This document shows positions 1-8,396 of a stretch of 64,000 bases of DNA, piece by piece. The number at the start of each line of letters is the position of its first letter. The first letter of the stretch is position 1. Under the pieces are notes generated by a model. It was not told the origin of the DNA. It ran no database searches and was given only the letters and a program-made list of their open reading frames with translations. The position numbers and the translations under genes were made by a program. The stretch is from assembly GCA_964475595.1 (NCBI GenBank), contig CAYYXG010000009.1:1-64000 (forward strand), in the 5' to 3' direction. The DNA is from RGEC01 sp964475595 (GTDB lineage: Bacteria > Bacteroidota > Bacteroidia > NS11-12g > UBA955).

Positions 1-341
1 CCCCACCAAAAATCGGGGAAACGGCTGTGGTGGGCTGTAAAAGTAATGAGCCATTTTTCGCCCGGTGAAAATACCGTTCCGGAAATTTCAGCAATGGATT
101 GATTTTTCTGGGTGTATTGCAGCTCTGTCTTGACGGATGACAACCTGGTGTTCTCGCGGGTTTTGAATGCCAACTGACAAACAGCACCGGCATAGCCTCG
201 GGTTTCTGGGGCATAGCCCAGGGTAGGTACGGCTAAAATGCTGATTTTTCCTGAATCTTTTGGGCTTGAGTGAAATGTGTTTTTAGCATGTAAAATAAAC
301 GGTAACAGCAAAACAGCGATTTTCAACAGGACAACTTTCAA
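1..341 (-). CDS. BamA/D15-type outer-membrane surface antigen, N-terminal part (truncated by window edge)
   Basis: Reading the minus strand from a TTG at 341 gives a signal-like start (MKVVLLKIAVLLLPFILHA) and then 'VPTLGYAPETRGYAGA' and 'LQYTQKNQS'. These resemble the first strands of Bacteroidota proteins in the Bac_surface_Ag (PF01103) family, outer-membrane barrels related to BamA/TamA. The reading frame is open to base 1, so the C-terminal barrel lies outside the window. No ATG is available in frame. TTG is chosen because a signal peptide follows directly and a perfect -7 box sits 7 bases upstream. Family assignment rests on motif resemblance only. Confidence 0.6.
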   Translation of the reverse strand, partial: MKVVLLKIAVLLLPFILHAKNTFHSSPKDSGKISILAVPTLGYAPETRGYAGAVCQLAFKTRENTRLSSVKTELQYTQKNQSIAEISGTVFSPGEKWLITFTAHHSRFPDFWW

Positions 342-348
342 ACCAATG

Positions 349-356
349 CAAAAATA
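349..356 (-). promoter_or_regulatory. Bacteroidota -7 box (TATTTTTG) for the surface antigen gene
   Basis: The minus strand reads TATTTTTG, a full match to TAnnTTTG, followed by 7 bases and the TTG start at 341. The expected transcription start falls at or just before the start codon. Confidence 0.6.
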
Positions 357-452
357 CAACTCCTGTGGTTCGATTTATTTGGAAATGTGGTCAAAAATGC
401 GTATATTTATACTTTCTATTTGAGTGCCGCTGCTTTGCTGTTAAATTCACGG

Positions 453-460
453 CATATTTG
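453..460 (+). promoter_or_regulatory. probable -7 box (CATATTTG) upstream of the ECF sigma gene
   Basis: CATATTTG matches TAnnTTTG with one mismatch. It leaves a leader of about 55 bases before the TTG start at 521, unlike the very short leaders of many other genes here. Confidence 0.4.
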
Positions 461-520
461 CAGAAATACGCTTTTTTTGCAACCATTCACCCATTGCTGC
501 GTCATTAATATTGAAACTAC

Positions 521-1069
521 TTGTTAACGGATGAGGACATCATACAAGGTTGCAAAAAAGGAGACCGCCGCGCACAGGAAGCATTGTTTCTGCGCTACGG
601 TAAAAAAATGTACGGCTACTGCCTGCGTTACTCCGGCAATCCTACCGATGCCAACGATCTGCTTCAGGATGGTTTTGTAAAGGTCTTTGAGTTTATCGGC
701 ACCTTCAAGGGAGACAGTGCCATAGAAGCATGGATGACGCGGCTGTTTATTAACCTGGCCATCTCGCGCTTCCGCAAACGGAGTTCCGGACCTCAGTTTG
801 TGGAAGTTGATTCCATTCCACTTGCCGAACAAGTGGAAGAAAAGGAAGATGTTCAGGAAACTTTGCGCGAATCTGTGGATGAAGTGCTGTCTGCCCTTGC
901 TGCCCTGCCGGAAAAATACCGTCTGGTGATTAACCTGTATGCCATAGACAATATGAGCCATAGAGAAATTGCAGAGCAACTGGGAATTTCCGAGGGGGGT
1001 AGCAAAAGTCTGCTCAGCAGAGGACGTGTGATGCTTAAAGAACTTTTGGCTAATAAAAAGAATCGTTGA
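521..1069 (+). CDS. RNA polymerase sigma factor, sigma-70 family, ECF type
   Basis: A 182-residue protein with the two-domain ECF layout. Region 2 spans about residues 22-88, with 'DANDLLQDGFVKVFEFIGTF' matching the -10 recognition helix area. Region 4 spans about 125-175, with 'LPEKYRLVINLYAIDNMSHR' and 'EIAEQLGISEGGSKSLLSRG' forming the helix-turn-helix. It directs RNA polymerase to a specific regulon. The start is TTG at 521: the nearby ATG at 531 is out of frame and no in-frame ATG precedes the conserved N-terminus. Its stop overlaps the next gene by 4 bases (TTGA), so it is translationally coupled to the anti-sigma-like gene that probably controls it. Confidence 0.9.
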   Translation: MLTDEDIIQGCKKGDRRAQEALFLRYGKKMYGYCLRYSGNPTDANDLLQDGFVKVFEFIGTFKGDSAIEAWMTRLFINLAISRFRKRSSGPQFVEVDSIPLAEQVEEKEDVQETLRESVDEVLSALAALPEKYRLVINLYAIDNMSHREIAEQLGISEGGSKSLLSRGRVMLKELLANKKNR

Positions 1070-2358
1070 AAAACGAAGATATCCATACCGACCAACAGCT
1101 TCACGGATTGTTTCAATCCTTTGAGCCACCTGTGCCCAATGGCGCATGGGAGGGTATTGTGGATCGTATGAACCGTAAACGCCGTCATCGTGTTGCGCTT
1201 TGGTGGATAACAGCCGCAGCCGTCTTAGTGGGTGGAATCACCGGCTTATGGTTCGTTTTGTCGGATACTCAATACACACAAAAATCAGTTAAAAAACAGG
1301 AAATGACTGTCAACACCCCTTCTGACAGTCAAATCAAACCCTCTAAAAACGCTGAAACCATCAGCACACAGGATAATATTGGCAAAAAGGATATTCAGAC
1401 AGGTCGTGTTAAAGTAAATCAGATTCAAAATGAGCCGATTTCAAACAATCCAGCAATACCTGAAAATTATGAACCCAATCGGGTTGGCTTAGAGCCCGTG
1501 TGGGAATCCAAACCCGGGCAGGTTGCATTACCTGATCCGTTTGGACTGCGCTTGACTCTGCAGCAGTGGCCTGCAGTTAATGATGTCAGGGCGGTTAAAA
1601 TTGCCGTAAAAGAGGCGCAAAAAGTGGCAGATTCACTGAAAGCAAACATGGGTAAGTGGACACTGTCCGCAGCGTTATATCAAATGCAAACAGGCAATGG
1701 CTATGCCGTTAATCCCGAGTACAGCCGATATGTACACAAGAATTATCTCAGCAGGATGAAAGAAGGAGAGCTCAACATGGGTGGCACAGGTTTCGCCATT
1801 CATTTGGGTTACCAGATGAATCAAAAATACGCCATTACAGGCGGCGTGCAGTTCAGGCAGCTCAATATCAGGCAACAGTTCAATTTTACTGACGAAGTGC
1901 CTGTTACCCTAATGCCGGGAAATACCCCTGATGAATTTGGCAATTATCCCATCATCGGATACTTTGGAAATGCCGGAAGTGTAACATACAGCGGTTTTCA
2001 AAGAAATACCATTGTGGAGATACCTTTGGGCATGAATGCAGATTTTAGGGTTACGCCCAAATGGTCTGTGAAACCGGCCATTTTCGTCAATACAGGGTTT
2101 GTTGGCGGTATCAATGGTTTCACGCTGGATTACCAGCAATTGCAGTTAACAGCACAGCGTTCAGAATGGTTCAGGAAAGTTCAGATGTCAGGATCACTTT
2201 CTTTGGGAGCTTTCCGGCGGATTAACCGTAAACTGCAATGGGGTGCTACCATTGGCGGCACTCGCATGCTTACACCGGCATATATTCCCAATGCCAGCGT
2301 CAGACCCCGCAATCACTCACTGGGTATTGGCACACAATTAATTTGGAGGATTGACTAA
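1066..2358 (+). CDS. anti-sigma-like inner-membrane protein fused to an outer-membrane beta-barrel domain
   Basis: 430 residues, TTG start coupled to the sigma gene. Residues 1-42 are soluble and carry the pattern 'LFQSFEPPVPNGAWEGI' seen at the N-terminus of Bacteroidota ECF-linked membrane proteins. Residues about 43-66 form one hydrophobic helix (VALWWITAAAVLVGGITGLW). A polar Ser/Thr/Asn/Lys-rich linker follows to about 195. The last ~235 residues alternate like a small outer-membrane barrel and end in a hydrophobic strand (LGIGTQLIWRID). The sequence suggests a cytoplasmic sigma-binding tail, an inner-membrane anchor, a periplasmic tether and a barrel in one chain. The anti-sigma role is inferred from position and N-terminal resemblance; no known anti-sigma domain was verified. 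Confidence 0.6.
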   Translation: MKNEDIHTDQQLHGLFQSFEPPVPNGAWEGIVDRMNRKRRHRVALWWITAAAVLVGGITGLWFVLSDTQYTQKSVKKQEMTVNTPSDSQIKPSKNAETISTQDNIGKKDIQTGRVKVNQIQNEPISNNPAIPENYEPNRVGLEPVWESKPGQVALPDPFGLRLTLQQWPAVNDVRAVKIAVKEAQKVADSLKANMGKWTLSAALYQMQTGNGYAVNPEYSRYVHKNYLSRMKEGELNMGGTGFAIHLGYQMNQKYAITGGVQFRQLNIRQQFNFTDEVPVTLMPGNTPDEFGNYPIIGYFGNAGSVTYSGFQRNTIVEIPLGMNADFRVTPKWSVKPAIFVNTGFVGGINGFTLDYQQLQLTAQRSEWFRKVQMSGSLSLGAFRRINRKLQWGATIGGTRMLTPAYIPNASVRPRNHSLGIGTQLIWRID

Positions 2359-4824
2359 ATGATGACAGTAAAAGCCCAGATTTTTCGTAACTTGCCATTC
2401 ATGCGTGTTCTGACCATCATACTTGCCTTGCATTGCATGATTGCCCGAGCTCAGGTGCTGGAGCCATTGGGAAATGGTTTACCCAGCAAGGTGGTGGCCG
2501 CTTATGCATCAGGGCAGGATTATCTGGCATTGTTTAGCGACGAAACCACCCAGGATACCTCAGATTATATTGTGGCGCGATGGAATGGCGCTTATTGGTC
2601 CTATTATCCGGGGCTTTATAAGCCGGAGCCCGTAAAAACCATCGATGCGGGATATGTCTTCAATAGTGTGGTTCTATACAGAGATACGCTCTACGTTGGT
2701 GCCTATATCTCCGGAGCCCAACAGGATGTCGATGTTCCGGTAAGCCATTTATACAAATGGAATGGTGAGCGGTGGGTGACGGATAACAGCGTAATAAAGA
2801 GTAAAAATGATGGCATTGTTGCCATGACCGTTTTTGATGATAAACTGGTGGTTGCTGGCAAATTCCTCGATGTTGTCAATGGCAATTTGGTCAATAATAT
2901 TGCGATTTATGACGGTGTAACAGGACAGTGGGGCTTTTTGGGCAGCTCAAACACCAATCAGGGTTCTGATGGTGTCATCAAAGCATTGCAAGTGCTGGGC
3001 AACAGACTTTACATTGCCGGTGATTTCCAAAATTTTGCAGGAACGTTTACCGGAAATATTGCCTATTACACTGCCACAAATCAAACATGGGGAGGCATTG
3101 GCAGTCCCTTTAACGGAAAAGTAGATCAACTGGCTGCATACGGCGATAAACTGGCAGCTTTGGGTGATGTATCGGGCAAACCGGAGATCAGGGAGTTTGA
3201 CGGTAATTGGAGTCCCGCACTAACATTTAGTTCTTATACCAAAGCTGATTTTACAACCATTGCAGGCTCCGCCAATACACTGCTGATTGGCGGTGACTTC
3301 CTCATTGGTGGAAATGGCAGTTCTATACTCCGTTATGAAAATGGATCACTAAAAACCACCGGTAACAGAATAGCAGGGCTGTTTTCCCTCGGCCAGCGAG
3401 GTTCTGAAGCCTTCATCTGGGGCGATTTTACTGAGCAAAACACGGGCCTGAAGCGCCTGTGCAAAATAGAAAGCAATGCCGGAGATTTGGCGGGAGAGGT
3501 TTTTTATGATAAGAACCAGAATTGTATTTATGATGCTTCTGATGTGCCCATGAATATGGTTACTGTGCGTTTTAGCAGCATTAAGTCAGGGAAATTGTGG
3601 TTTGCTGTTACCGACACTAAAGGTCGGTTTGCTGCCGCTTTGCCTGAAGATGATTATAATATCCAGGTGTTTGCGGGCAGGCACTGGGTGAATTCATGCC
3701 CAGGCAACTTTGCCAGTTCCGTGAAAAAAGGGGAATACAGCATGGTATCTCTTTCTCAGTATATGTCACCTAATGTGAGCGATATCGAGATTAAAACCGC
3801 TGTGATTACCCCGGGCAATATCGGGCCGGGAGAAGAGGTTAAAGCGGTCATTACGCTTAAGAATGCAGGAAATACGGTATTGAACGGACCTACATTTCAT
3901 TTGATTCATGATGCCCGACTGAGTGATTTTATAGCCGACAGTTTGCCGGATAATTATGCAGGCAATGAGGCCACCTGGAGTATCACCCGATTTGAACCCG
4001 GCTCCTTACGCAGCATTCCTTTTTCTTTTCGCTTACCGGCCAACGCGCAGGCCACAGATCGTTTTCCGGTATACCTGAAAACGGGTACCACCTTCACCGC
4101 CGGAGATGCTTTCAAAGGCGATAATGTAGATACGCTTCAGTTGAAATTGATGGATAATATGGTGAGTGCGGTAACCAAAGTGAGTTTGAAAGGGGATGAT
4201 GTTGATTTTAGGGTGAAAGATTTAACCTACCATGTTAACTTCACCAACACCGGCAAAAGTTTTGTCAAAAGACTGGTGATGCTGGATACCGTGGATGTCA
4301 ATCTGCCTATGAGCCGCGTGGTGATAACCAATCTGTATCCGACCGATGCCATAGTGCGCACTGAAAAAGGTAATATCCTGGTGGTGGAATTCCCCAATGC
4401 CAATCTTGCTTCGGTGGAGTCAAATCCCGCTTCTGCGAGTGGGTTTATTACCTACAAAATTGAACTTACGGCAGATTTGAAAACAGGACAAAATTTTTAT
4501 AACCGCGCTAATGGTGATTTTGACAGCCGTTGGAAAGCCAGCAGCAACATGGTGGTAGTGATGGCGAAAAATCCTACAGCTTCCTTGAAAAAACTGGGTG
4601 CAGGTGAAGCCAGCATGTGGCCCAATCCCGCATCGGATGAACTTAACATCCAATGGCCTAATTCAATCAAAGGGCTGGTTCAAATCACAGACAATGCCGG
4701 CAGGGTTGCAATGACCGTTCCTGTAACCGGAAATTCCATCAAAATACAGCTCAGACACCTCAAACCGGGCGTATACTTTCTGAAATCACAGACGGGTGTC
4801 AGTGCATTTCAGGTAATTCGCTAA
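2359..4824 (+). CDS. large secreted surface protein with type IX secretion (Por) C-terminal sorting domain
   Basis: 821 residues starting directly after the previous stop. The start is ATG 2359; the ATG at 2401 would give a cleaner signal peptide (MRVLTIILALHCMIARAQ). Residues about 35-385 show repeated 'LYVGAYISG', 'LVVAGKFLD', 'LYIAGDFQN' and 'LLIGGDFLI' units typical of beta-propeller surface proteins. A Cna-B/SdrD-like segment follows (LAGEVFYDKNQNCIYDASDV). A 'FTNTGKSFVKRLVMLDTVD' region resembles the conserved repeat common before type IX sorting domains. The last ~75 residues (MWPNPASDELNIQWP ... LKPGVYFLKSQTG) are a type A sorting domain. It is probably exported across the outer membrane and anchored on the surface. 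The 3' end overlaps the convergent FMN reductase gene by 26 bases. Confidence 0.85.
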   Translation: MMTVKAQIFRNLPFMRVLTIILALHCMIARAQVLEPLGNGLPSKVVAAYASGQDYLALFSDETTQDTSDYIVARWNGAYWSYYPGLYKPEPVKTIDAGYVFNSVVLYRDTLYVGAYISGAQQDVDVPVSHLYKWNGERWVTDNSVIKSKNDGIVAMTVFDDKLVVAGKFLDVVNGNLVNNIAIYDGVTGQWGFLGSSNTNQGSDGVIKALQVLGNRLYIAGDFQNFAGTFTGNIAYYTATNQTWGGIGSPFNGKVDQLAAYGDKLAALGDVSGKPEIREFDGNWSPALTFSSYTKADFTTIAGSANTLLIGGDFLIGGNGSSILRYENGSLKTTGNRIAGLFSLGQRGSEAFIWGDFTEQNTGLKRLCKIESNAGDLAGEVFYDKNQNCIYDASDVPMNMVTVRFSSIKSGKLWFAVTDTKGRFAAALPEDDYNIQVFAGRHWVNSCPGNFASSVKKGEYSMVSLSQYMSPNVSDIEIKTAVITPGNIGPGEEVKAVITLKNAGNTVLNGPTFHLIHDARLSDFIADSLPDNYAGNEATWSITRFEPGSLRSIPFSFRLPANAQATDRFPVYLKTGTTFTAGDAFKGDNVDTLQLKLMDNMVSAVTKVSLKGDDVDFRVKDLTYHVNFTNTGKSFVKRLVMLDTVDVNLPMSRVVITNLYPTDAIVRTEKGNILVVEFPNANLASVESNPASASGFITYKIELTADLKTGQNFYNRANGDFDSRWKASSNMVVVMAKNPTASLKKLGAGEASMWPNPASDELNIQWPNSIKGLVQITDNAGRVAMTVPVTGNSIKIQLRHLKPGVYFLKSQTGVSAFQVIR

Positions 4825-5407
4825 GCAACGTATCTGCGTTGCGCATCAAGCGCAGATTGTAGTTTACAAAATTTTCAAGACCTGAATCATACTCAGCATT
4901 ACCCATGCTTTCCCCTTGCATGTCTAGTGCTTTTGGGGTAAACTGACTTTCAAAACTTTTGGCTGAAACGATGCTGTTACAATCCATAAAGTTGATGAGC
5001 TTGTTGAGCATATAGCCCATTTGAATAGCCGGAATCCGACCGCCTCTTCCACTGCTGATTCCACATGTGGCAAAAATCTTCCCCTCCCAGCAATCTATGA
5101 AATTTTTTTTACCAAACTGGTTAATGAGGTTGATGATTTCTGGTGTGGGAAACCAATTGTATTCAGGGGATAGGATGAAAATGAGTTTGCTTTTGGATAA
5201 ACTTTCGTAAACAGACTGGCTGAATGGCGACAGTTGCCCGGGTATGAGCGTTCCTCCATTACTGAAGGGTATATCGTATTCCTCGAAATGGGGGATTCGG
5301 ATTTGACTTGATTCAATCCCCCCTGATTCCAGTATGCGTTGTATAGCAAGTCCCACTCGTCGGGTATTGCTGTTGGTTCTGGATGAACCACAAAGAATTC
5401 CAATCAT
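4799..5407 (-). CDS. NADPH-dependent FMN reductase family protein
   Basis: 202 residues with a flavodoxin-like fold. The phosphate loop 'GSSRTNSNTRRVG' is near the N-terminus, 'LSPEYNWFPTPEIINLINQF' is the PEYN segment of the FMN_red family, and 'GISSGRGG' follows. It is expected to reduce flavin or quinone substrates with NAD(P)H; the physiological substrate is unknown. It starts inside the meaB stop codon (ATGA overlap of 4 bases) and is therefore likely co-translated with meaB. The C-terminus overlaps the convergent surface-protein gene. Confidence 0.85.
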   Translation of the reverse strand: MIGILCGSSRTNSNTRRVGLAIQRILESGGIESSQIRIPHFEEYDIPFSNGGTLIPGQLSPFSQSVYESLSKSKLIFILSPEYNWFPTPEIINLINQFGKKNFIDCWEGKIFATCGISSGRGGRIPAIQMGYMLNKLINFMDCNSIVSAKSFESQFTPKALDMQGESMGNAEYDSGLENFVNYNLRLMRNADTLLSELPEMH

Positions 5408-6306
5408 GTATTTACGTTAAATTGATTTGCATATACATACAAATTGAAACCCGGTTTGTTTGCCTCTTCCTGAAGAATCTGTGCCTGTTCTTCTGTATTA
5501 AAATCCTGCATTCTTCTTTTGGCTACTATGCGACTGAGTTTTTCGGCCATGAGTAGGTATTTTCTGGGGTTTTGAGACAGGGAATGATGGTGGCTTGAAA
5601 TGGCTTCACTGAGTAAATCTATCCCTTTGCCGGTGGTGGCGATGGTTTCTATTACCTGGATTTCATGTGTCGAGTTTTCACGTGCTCGTTCCCGAAGATG
5701 GCCGGCAAATCGCGCAGCGCCTTCCCGGTCGGATTTATTGACTACAAAAACATCGGCAATTTCCATCACCCCGCTTTTCAGGGTTTGAACCTCATCGCCA
5801 CTTTCAGGAACGGTCACCACGATGGTGGTATCTGCCACTCCGGCAATTTCCACTTCACTTTGTCCTACACCGACGGTTTCTACAATGATCCGGTCAAATC
5901 CGGCGTGCTTGAAAATATCGATGGTTTCCAGAATTCCCGTGGATAAGCCGCCCAGACTACCGCGGCTACTCAAACTGCGAATAAAAAGACCGGGGTGGGT
6001 AAATAAGCCGGCCATGCGGAGGCGATCGCCCAGCAATGCCCCAAAATTGAATGGAGAAGAGGGATCTACCGCAATAACCGCTACTTTCAGATTTTGGTTT
6101 AGCCAGAACTCAGCCAGCCCATTGACGATGCTGCTTTTCCCGGCACCCGGAGGTCCGGTGATGCCTACTACAGGAATGGGATTCAATTCCAGACTTTCCA
6201 GCAGTTGCCGGCAGCCGCTTATGTTGTTTTCTACCAAACTGATGGCCCTGGCAATTGCGGCCGTTTCACCGGATTTAACCTTTTGGGATAACAACTGCCA
6301 GTCCAT
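5404..6306 (-). CDS. meaB: methylmalonyl-CoA mutase-associated GTPase MeaB
   Basis: 300 residues, a G3E-type P-loop GTPase. Walker A 'GPPGAGKSS' lies at residues 51-59, 'AVDPSSPFNFGALLGDRLRM' is the MeaB/ArgK signature, 'ETVGVGQSE' is the switch region, and 'NKSDREGA' supplies guanine specificity. MeaB protects and reloads the cobalamin cofactor of methylmalonyl-CoA mutase, a propionate/succinate pathway enzyme. The mutase genes are not in this window. The length is somewhat shorter than the ~330 residues common in proteobacteria. It is followed by the coupled FMN reductase. Confidence 0.92.
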   Translation of the reverse strand: MDWQLLSQKVKSGETAAIARAISLVENNISGCRQLLESLELNPIPVVGITGPPGAGKSSIVNGLAEFWLNQNLKVAVIAVDPSSPFNFGALLGDRLRMAGLFTHPGLFIRSLSSRGSLGGLSTGILETIDIFKHAGFDRIIVETVGVGQSEVEIAGVADTTIVVTVPESGDEVQTLKSGVMEIADVFVVNKSDREGAARFAGHLRERARENSTHEIQVIETIATTGKGIDLLSEAISSHHHSLSQNPRKYLLMAEKLSRIVAKRRMQDFNTEEQAQILQEEANKPGFNLYVYANQFNVNT

Positions 6307-6320
6307 ACGGCGAAGATAAC

Positions 6321-6932
6321 TTAGTTTACGGGTTTAAAAACTTTACAGGCCTCGAAAATAAAGTTCCATATATCTTCTTTGCCGGTTTTATCCTCGCTGC
6401 TGCTGATGATAAAAGGGGGGAGGTTATCCCAGGTTTTATGCATCTCTTCGCGGATGGCCTGAATGCTTTTTTCCAGCGCTTCTTTGCCCAGCTTATCGGC
6501 CTTGGTGCCAATCAAAGCCATGGGAATACCGGCCTCACCCATATCGTTGATGAAGTCCATGTCGAGGGCCTGTGGGGGAATACGCAAATCCAGCAATACG
6601 AAAAGACACATTAAATTGGGTCTTTCCAGCAAGTAATGACGTATCATTCGGGCAAATTTATCCCGCTGGGTTTTGCTTACCTTGGCATAGCCATAGCCGG
6701 GCAAATCGCACAGTTGGAGTTTTTTGTCGATTAGAAATAAATTAAGGGTCTGGGTTTTGCCTGGGTTGGACGATATGCGGGCCATGTTTTTCCGGTTGCA
6801 AAGCATATTGATGAGGCTGCTTTTGCCCACATTACTGCGTCCAATAAACGCAAATTCAGGCAAGCCCTGATGCGGCATCGCATCCTGTCGTTCCCAACTG
6901 CCTAAAAAATCAGCTTGTTTAATTTCTGTCAT
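6321..6932 (-). CDS. engB: ribosome biogenesis GTP-binding protein EngB (YihA/YsxC)
   Basis: 203 residues, the usual family length. G1 is 'GRSNVGKSS' at residues 31-39, 'SSNPGKTQTLN' is the G2 segment, 'DLPGYGYAKV' is G3 with the EngB-specific PGYGYA, and 'TKADK' is G4. EngB acts in assembly of the large ribosomal subunit in the cytoplasm and is normally essential. It lies 14 bases upstream of meaB on the same strand, so the three minus-strand genes may form one transcript. The ATG at 6932 is at the conserved N-terminus. Confidence 0.93.
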   Translation of the reverse strand: MTEIKQADFLGSWERQDAMPHQGLPEFAFIGRSNVGKSSLINMLCNRKNMARISSNPGKTQTLNLFLIDKKLQLCDLPGYGYAKVSKTQRDKFARMIRHYLLERPNLMCLFVLLDLRIPPQALDMDFINDMGEAGIPMALIGTKADKLGKEALEKSIQAIREEMHKTWDNLPPFIISSSEDKTGKEDIWNFIFEACKVFKPVN

Positions 6933-6967
6933 GTTTTATCTGTGACGAAGGCCCATAGGGTAATGCT

Positions 6968-6975
6968 TATATTTG
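6968..6975 (+). promoter_or_regulatory. Bacteroidota -7 box (TATATTTG) for ubiE/menG
   Basis: TATATTTG is a full match to TAnnTTTG, 19 bases upstream of the GTG start at 6995. It heads the run of plus-strand genes from ubiE to at least the small secreted gene at 14 kb. Confidence 0.6.
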
Positions 6976-6994
6976 CACCTTTATTTTTCTTCTT

Positions 6995-7717
6995 GTGCAA
7001 GTAAAACCCAATCAGGATTCCGCGCTTTCAAAAAAACAACAAGTTGCCCAAATGTTTGACGACATTTCCGGGCGGTATGATTTTTTAAACAGATTATTGT
7101 CGCTGGGTATTGATAGAGGGTGGCGGAAAAAGGTGCGGAAAGCTTTATCCGCAGAGCATCATAGCCGTATTTTGGATGTGGCAACGGGCACTGCAGATCT
7201 GGCCATTGAATTGTCAAAAATACCGGGTTCTGAGATTACCGGTATCGACATTAGTGCCGGAATGTTGAAAAAGGGAGATGAAAAAATTGCTCGTGCCGGC
7301 CTGAATCAACAAATTAGACTGCAACTGGCCGACTCTGAAAATTTGCCATTCGCGGATGCGCATTTCGATGCGGTAACAGTTGCCTTTGGTGTTCGAAACT
7401 TTGAAAATTTACAGTCAGGAATAAAAGAAATGCTGCGAGTTACCCGTTCCGGTGGGCATTTGTACATTTTAGAGTTCAGCAAACCTAAAAACCGATTATT
7501 TAGCGGTCTGTATTGGTTTTATTTCAAAAAAGTACTTCCGGGCGTCGGTAAACTCATTAGTTCCAGCGTGAATGCATACAGTTATCTGCCCCGGAGTGTG
7601 GAAGCATTCCCGGAAGGTTCTGAATTGGCTTCCATTGTGAAAGATTGTGGCGCTAAATCCGTTTTAATTAAACCCCTTACCTTTGGTGTGAGTTCGCTGT
7701 ACATATGCGAAAAGTAA
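6995..7717 (+). CDS. ubiE: bifunctional demethylmenaquinone/2-methoxy-6-polyprenyl-benzoquinol methyltransferase
   Basis: 240 residues, class I SAM-dependent methyltransferase. 'MFDDISGRYDFLNRLLSLGI' and 'ILDVATGTADLAIEL' (motif I, residues 59-73) are diagnostic, as are 'FGVRNF' and the 'LYILEFSKP' segment. It methylates demethylmenaquinone to menaquinone, the respiratory quinone of Bacteroidota (often called menG there). The start is GTG 6995. The 3' end overlaps porT by 13 bases, an arrangement known from other Bacteroidota. Confidence 0.93.
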   Translation: MQVKPNQDSALSKKQQVAQMFDDISGRYDFLNRLLSLGIDRGWRKKVRKALSAEHHSRILDVATGTADLAIELSKIPGSEITGIDISAGMLKKGDEKIARAGLNQQIRLQLADSENLPFADAHFDAVTVAFGVRNFENLQSGIKEMLRVTRSGGHLYILEFSKPKNRLFSGLYWFYFKKVLPGVGKLISSSVNAYSYLPRSVEAFPEGSELASIVKDCGAKSVLIKPLTFGVSSLYICEK

Positions 7718-8394
7718 TTGCCATAGCCATATTCTCCATTTGCCTGATTGCTCAGGCGCAAACGGATCCCAACCGAATTTACAGAAAGCATTTTTTCTGG
7801 GGCATTGCATTTACCGGAACATACGCCAAAATGAAAATGAATCTGGATCCTGTTTTTTGGCAAAGACAGGATTCTATTTCTGCAATATTGCCCGGTGGAC
7901 AAGTAGGTGGTGGGTTTGGCGGTACCGTAGCTTATCGGTTTGGCAAACACTGGGAGCTGAAAACACTGACCATGCTTCAGCTGCATCAGCGAGACCTTAA
8001 ATACAAATGGAAAAACACACCCGGCCCGGATATAAAAATGGAAACCATTTCCTTTGATTTGCCCGTGACCCTGAAATACAGGAGCAAGATGCACGGAAAT
8101 AAAAGATTTTATGTGTTGGGTGGAATGAGATGGAGCCATGATTTTCAGAGCAATGAAGATGTGGTGATTGGCGTGAACAAACCGCTGGTGGCACTCAAGA
8201 AGAATACTTTTTACTATGAGTATGGCGCCGGTTGGGAATTTCAGCTTGATTTTGTGGATTTAAGTGTTGAGCTGAAAATGAGTAATGGTTTAAATAATGG
8301 ACTGGCTAATAGGGTTCCTGATAGTTATTACAGCGGCTCCATACAGAGCATCTTTCCACGTTTATTCAGTCTTTCCCTAATGGCCCAAAACTGA
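7705..8394 (+). CDS. porT: type IX secretion system protein PorT/SprT, outer-membrane barrel
   Basis: 229 residues with signal peptide MRKVIAIAIFSICLIAQA. The rest alternates as an 8-stranded-type barrel: 'RKHFFWGIAFTGTYAKMKMN', 'GGFGGTVAYRF', 'RSKMHGNKRFYVLGGMRW' and 'FYYEYGAGWEFQLDF'. The PorT family is required for type IX secretion and gliding in Bacteroidota. Position directly after ubiE, with a 13-base overlap, is the usual neighbourhood and strengthens the call. The porQ gene and a sorting-domain cargo elsewhere in this window are consistent with a working type IX system. Confidence 0.8.
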   Translation: MRKVIAIAIFSICLIAQAQTDPNRIYRKHFFWGIAFTGTYAKMKMNLDPVFWQRQDSISAILPGGQVGGGFGGTVAYRFGKHWELKTLTMLQLHQRDLKYKWKNTPGPDIKMETISFDLPVTLKYRSKMHGNKRFYVLGGMRWSHDFQSNEDVVIGVNKPLVALKKNTFYYEYGAGWEFQLDFVDLSVELKMSNGLNNGLANRVPDSYYSGSIQSIFPRLFSLSLMAQN

Positions 8395-8396
8395 TT

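Noticed and set aside
524..1147. 207-codon open frame antisense to the sigma factor
   Set aside because: It lies entirely opposite two well-supported genes and has no family motifs or promoter box.
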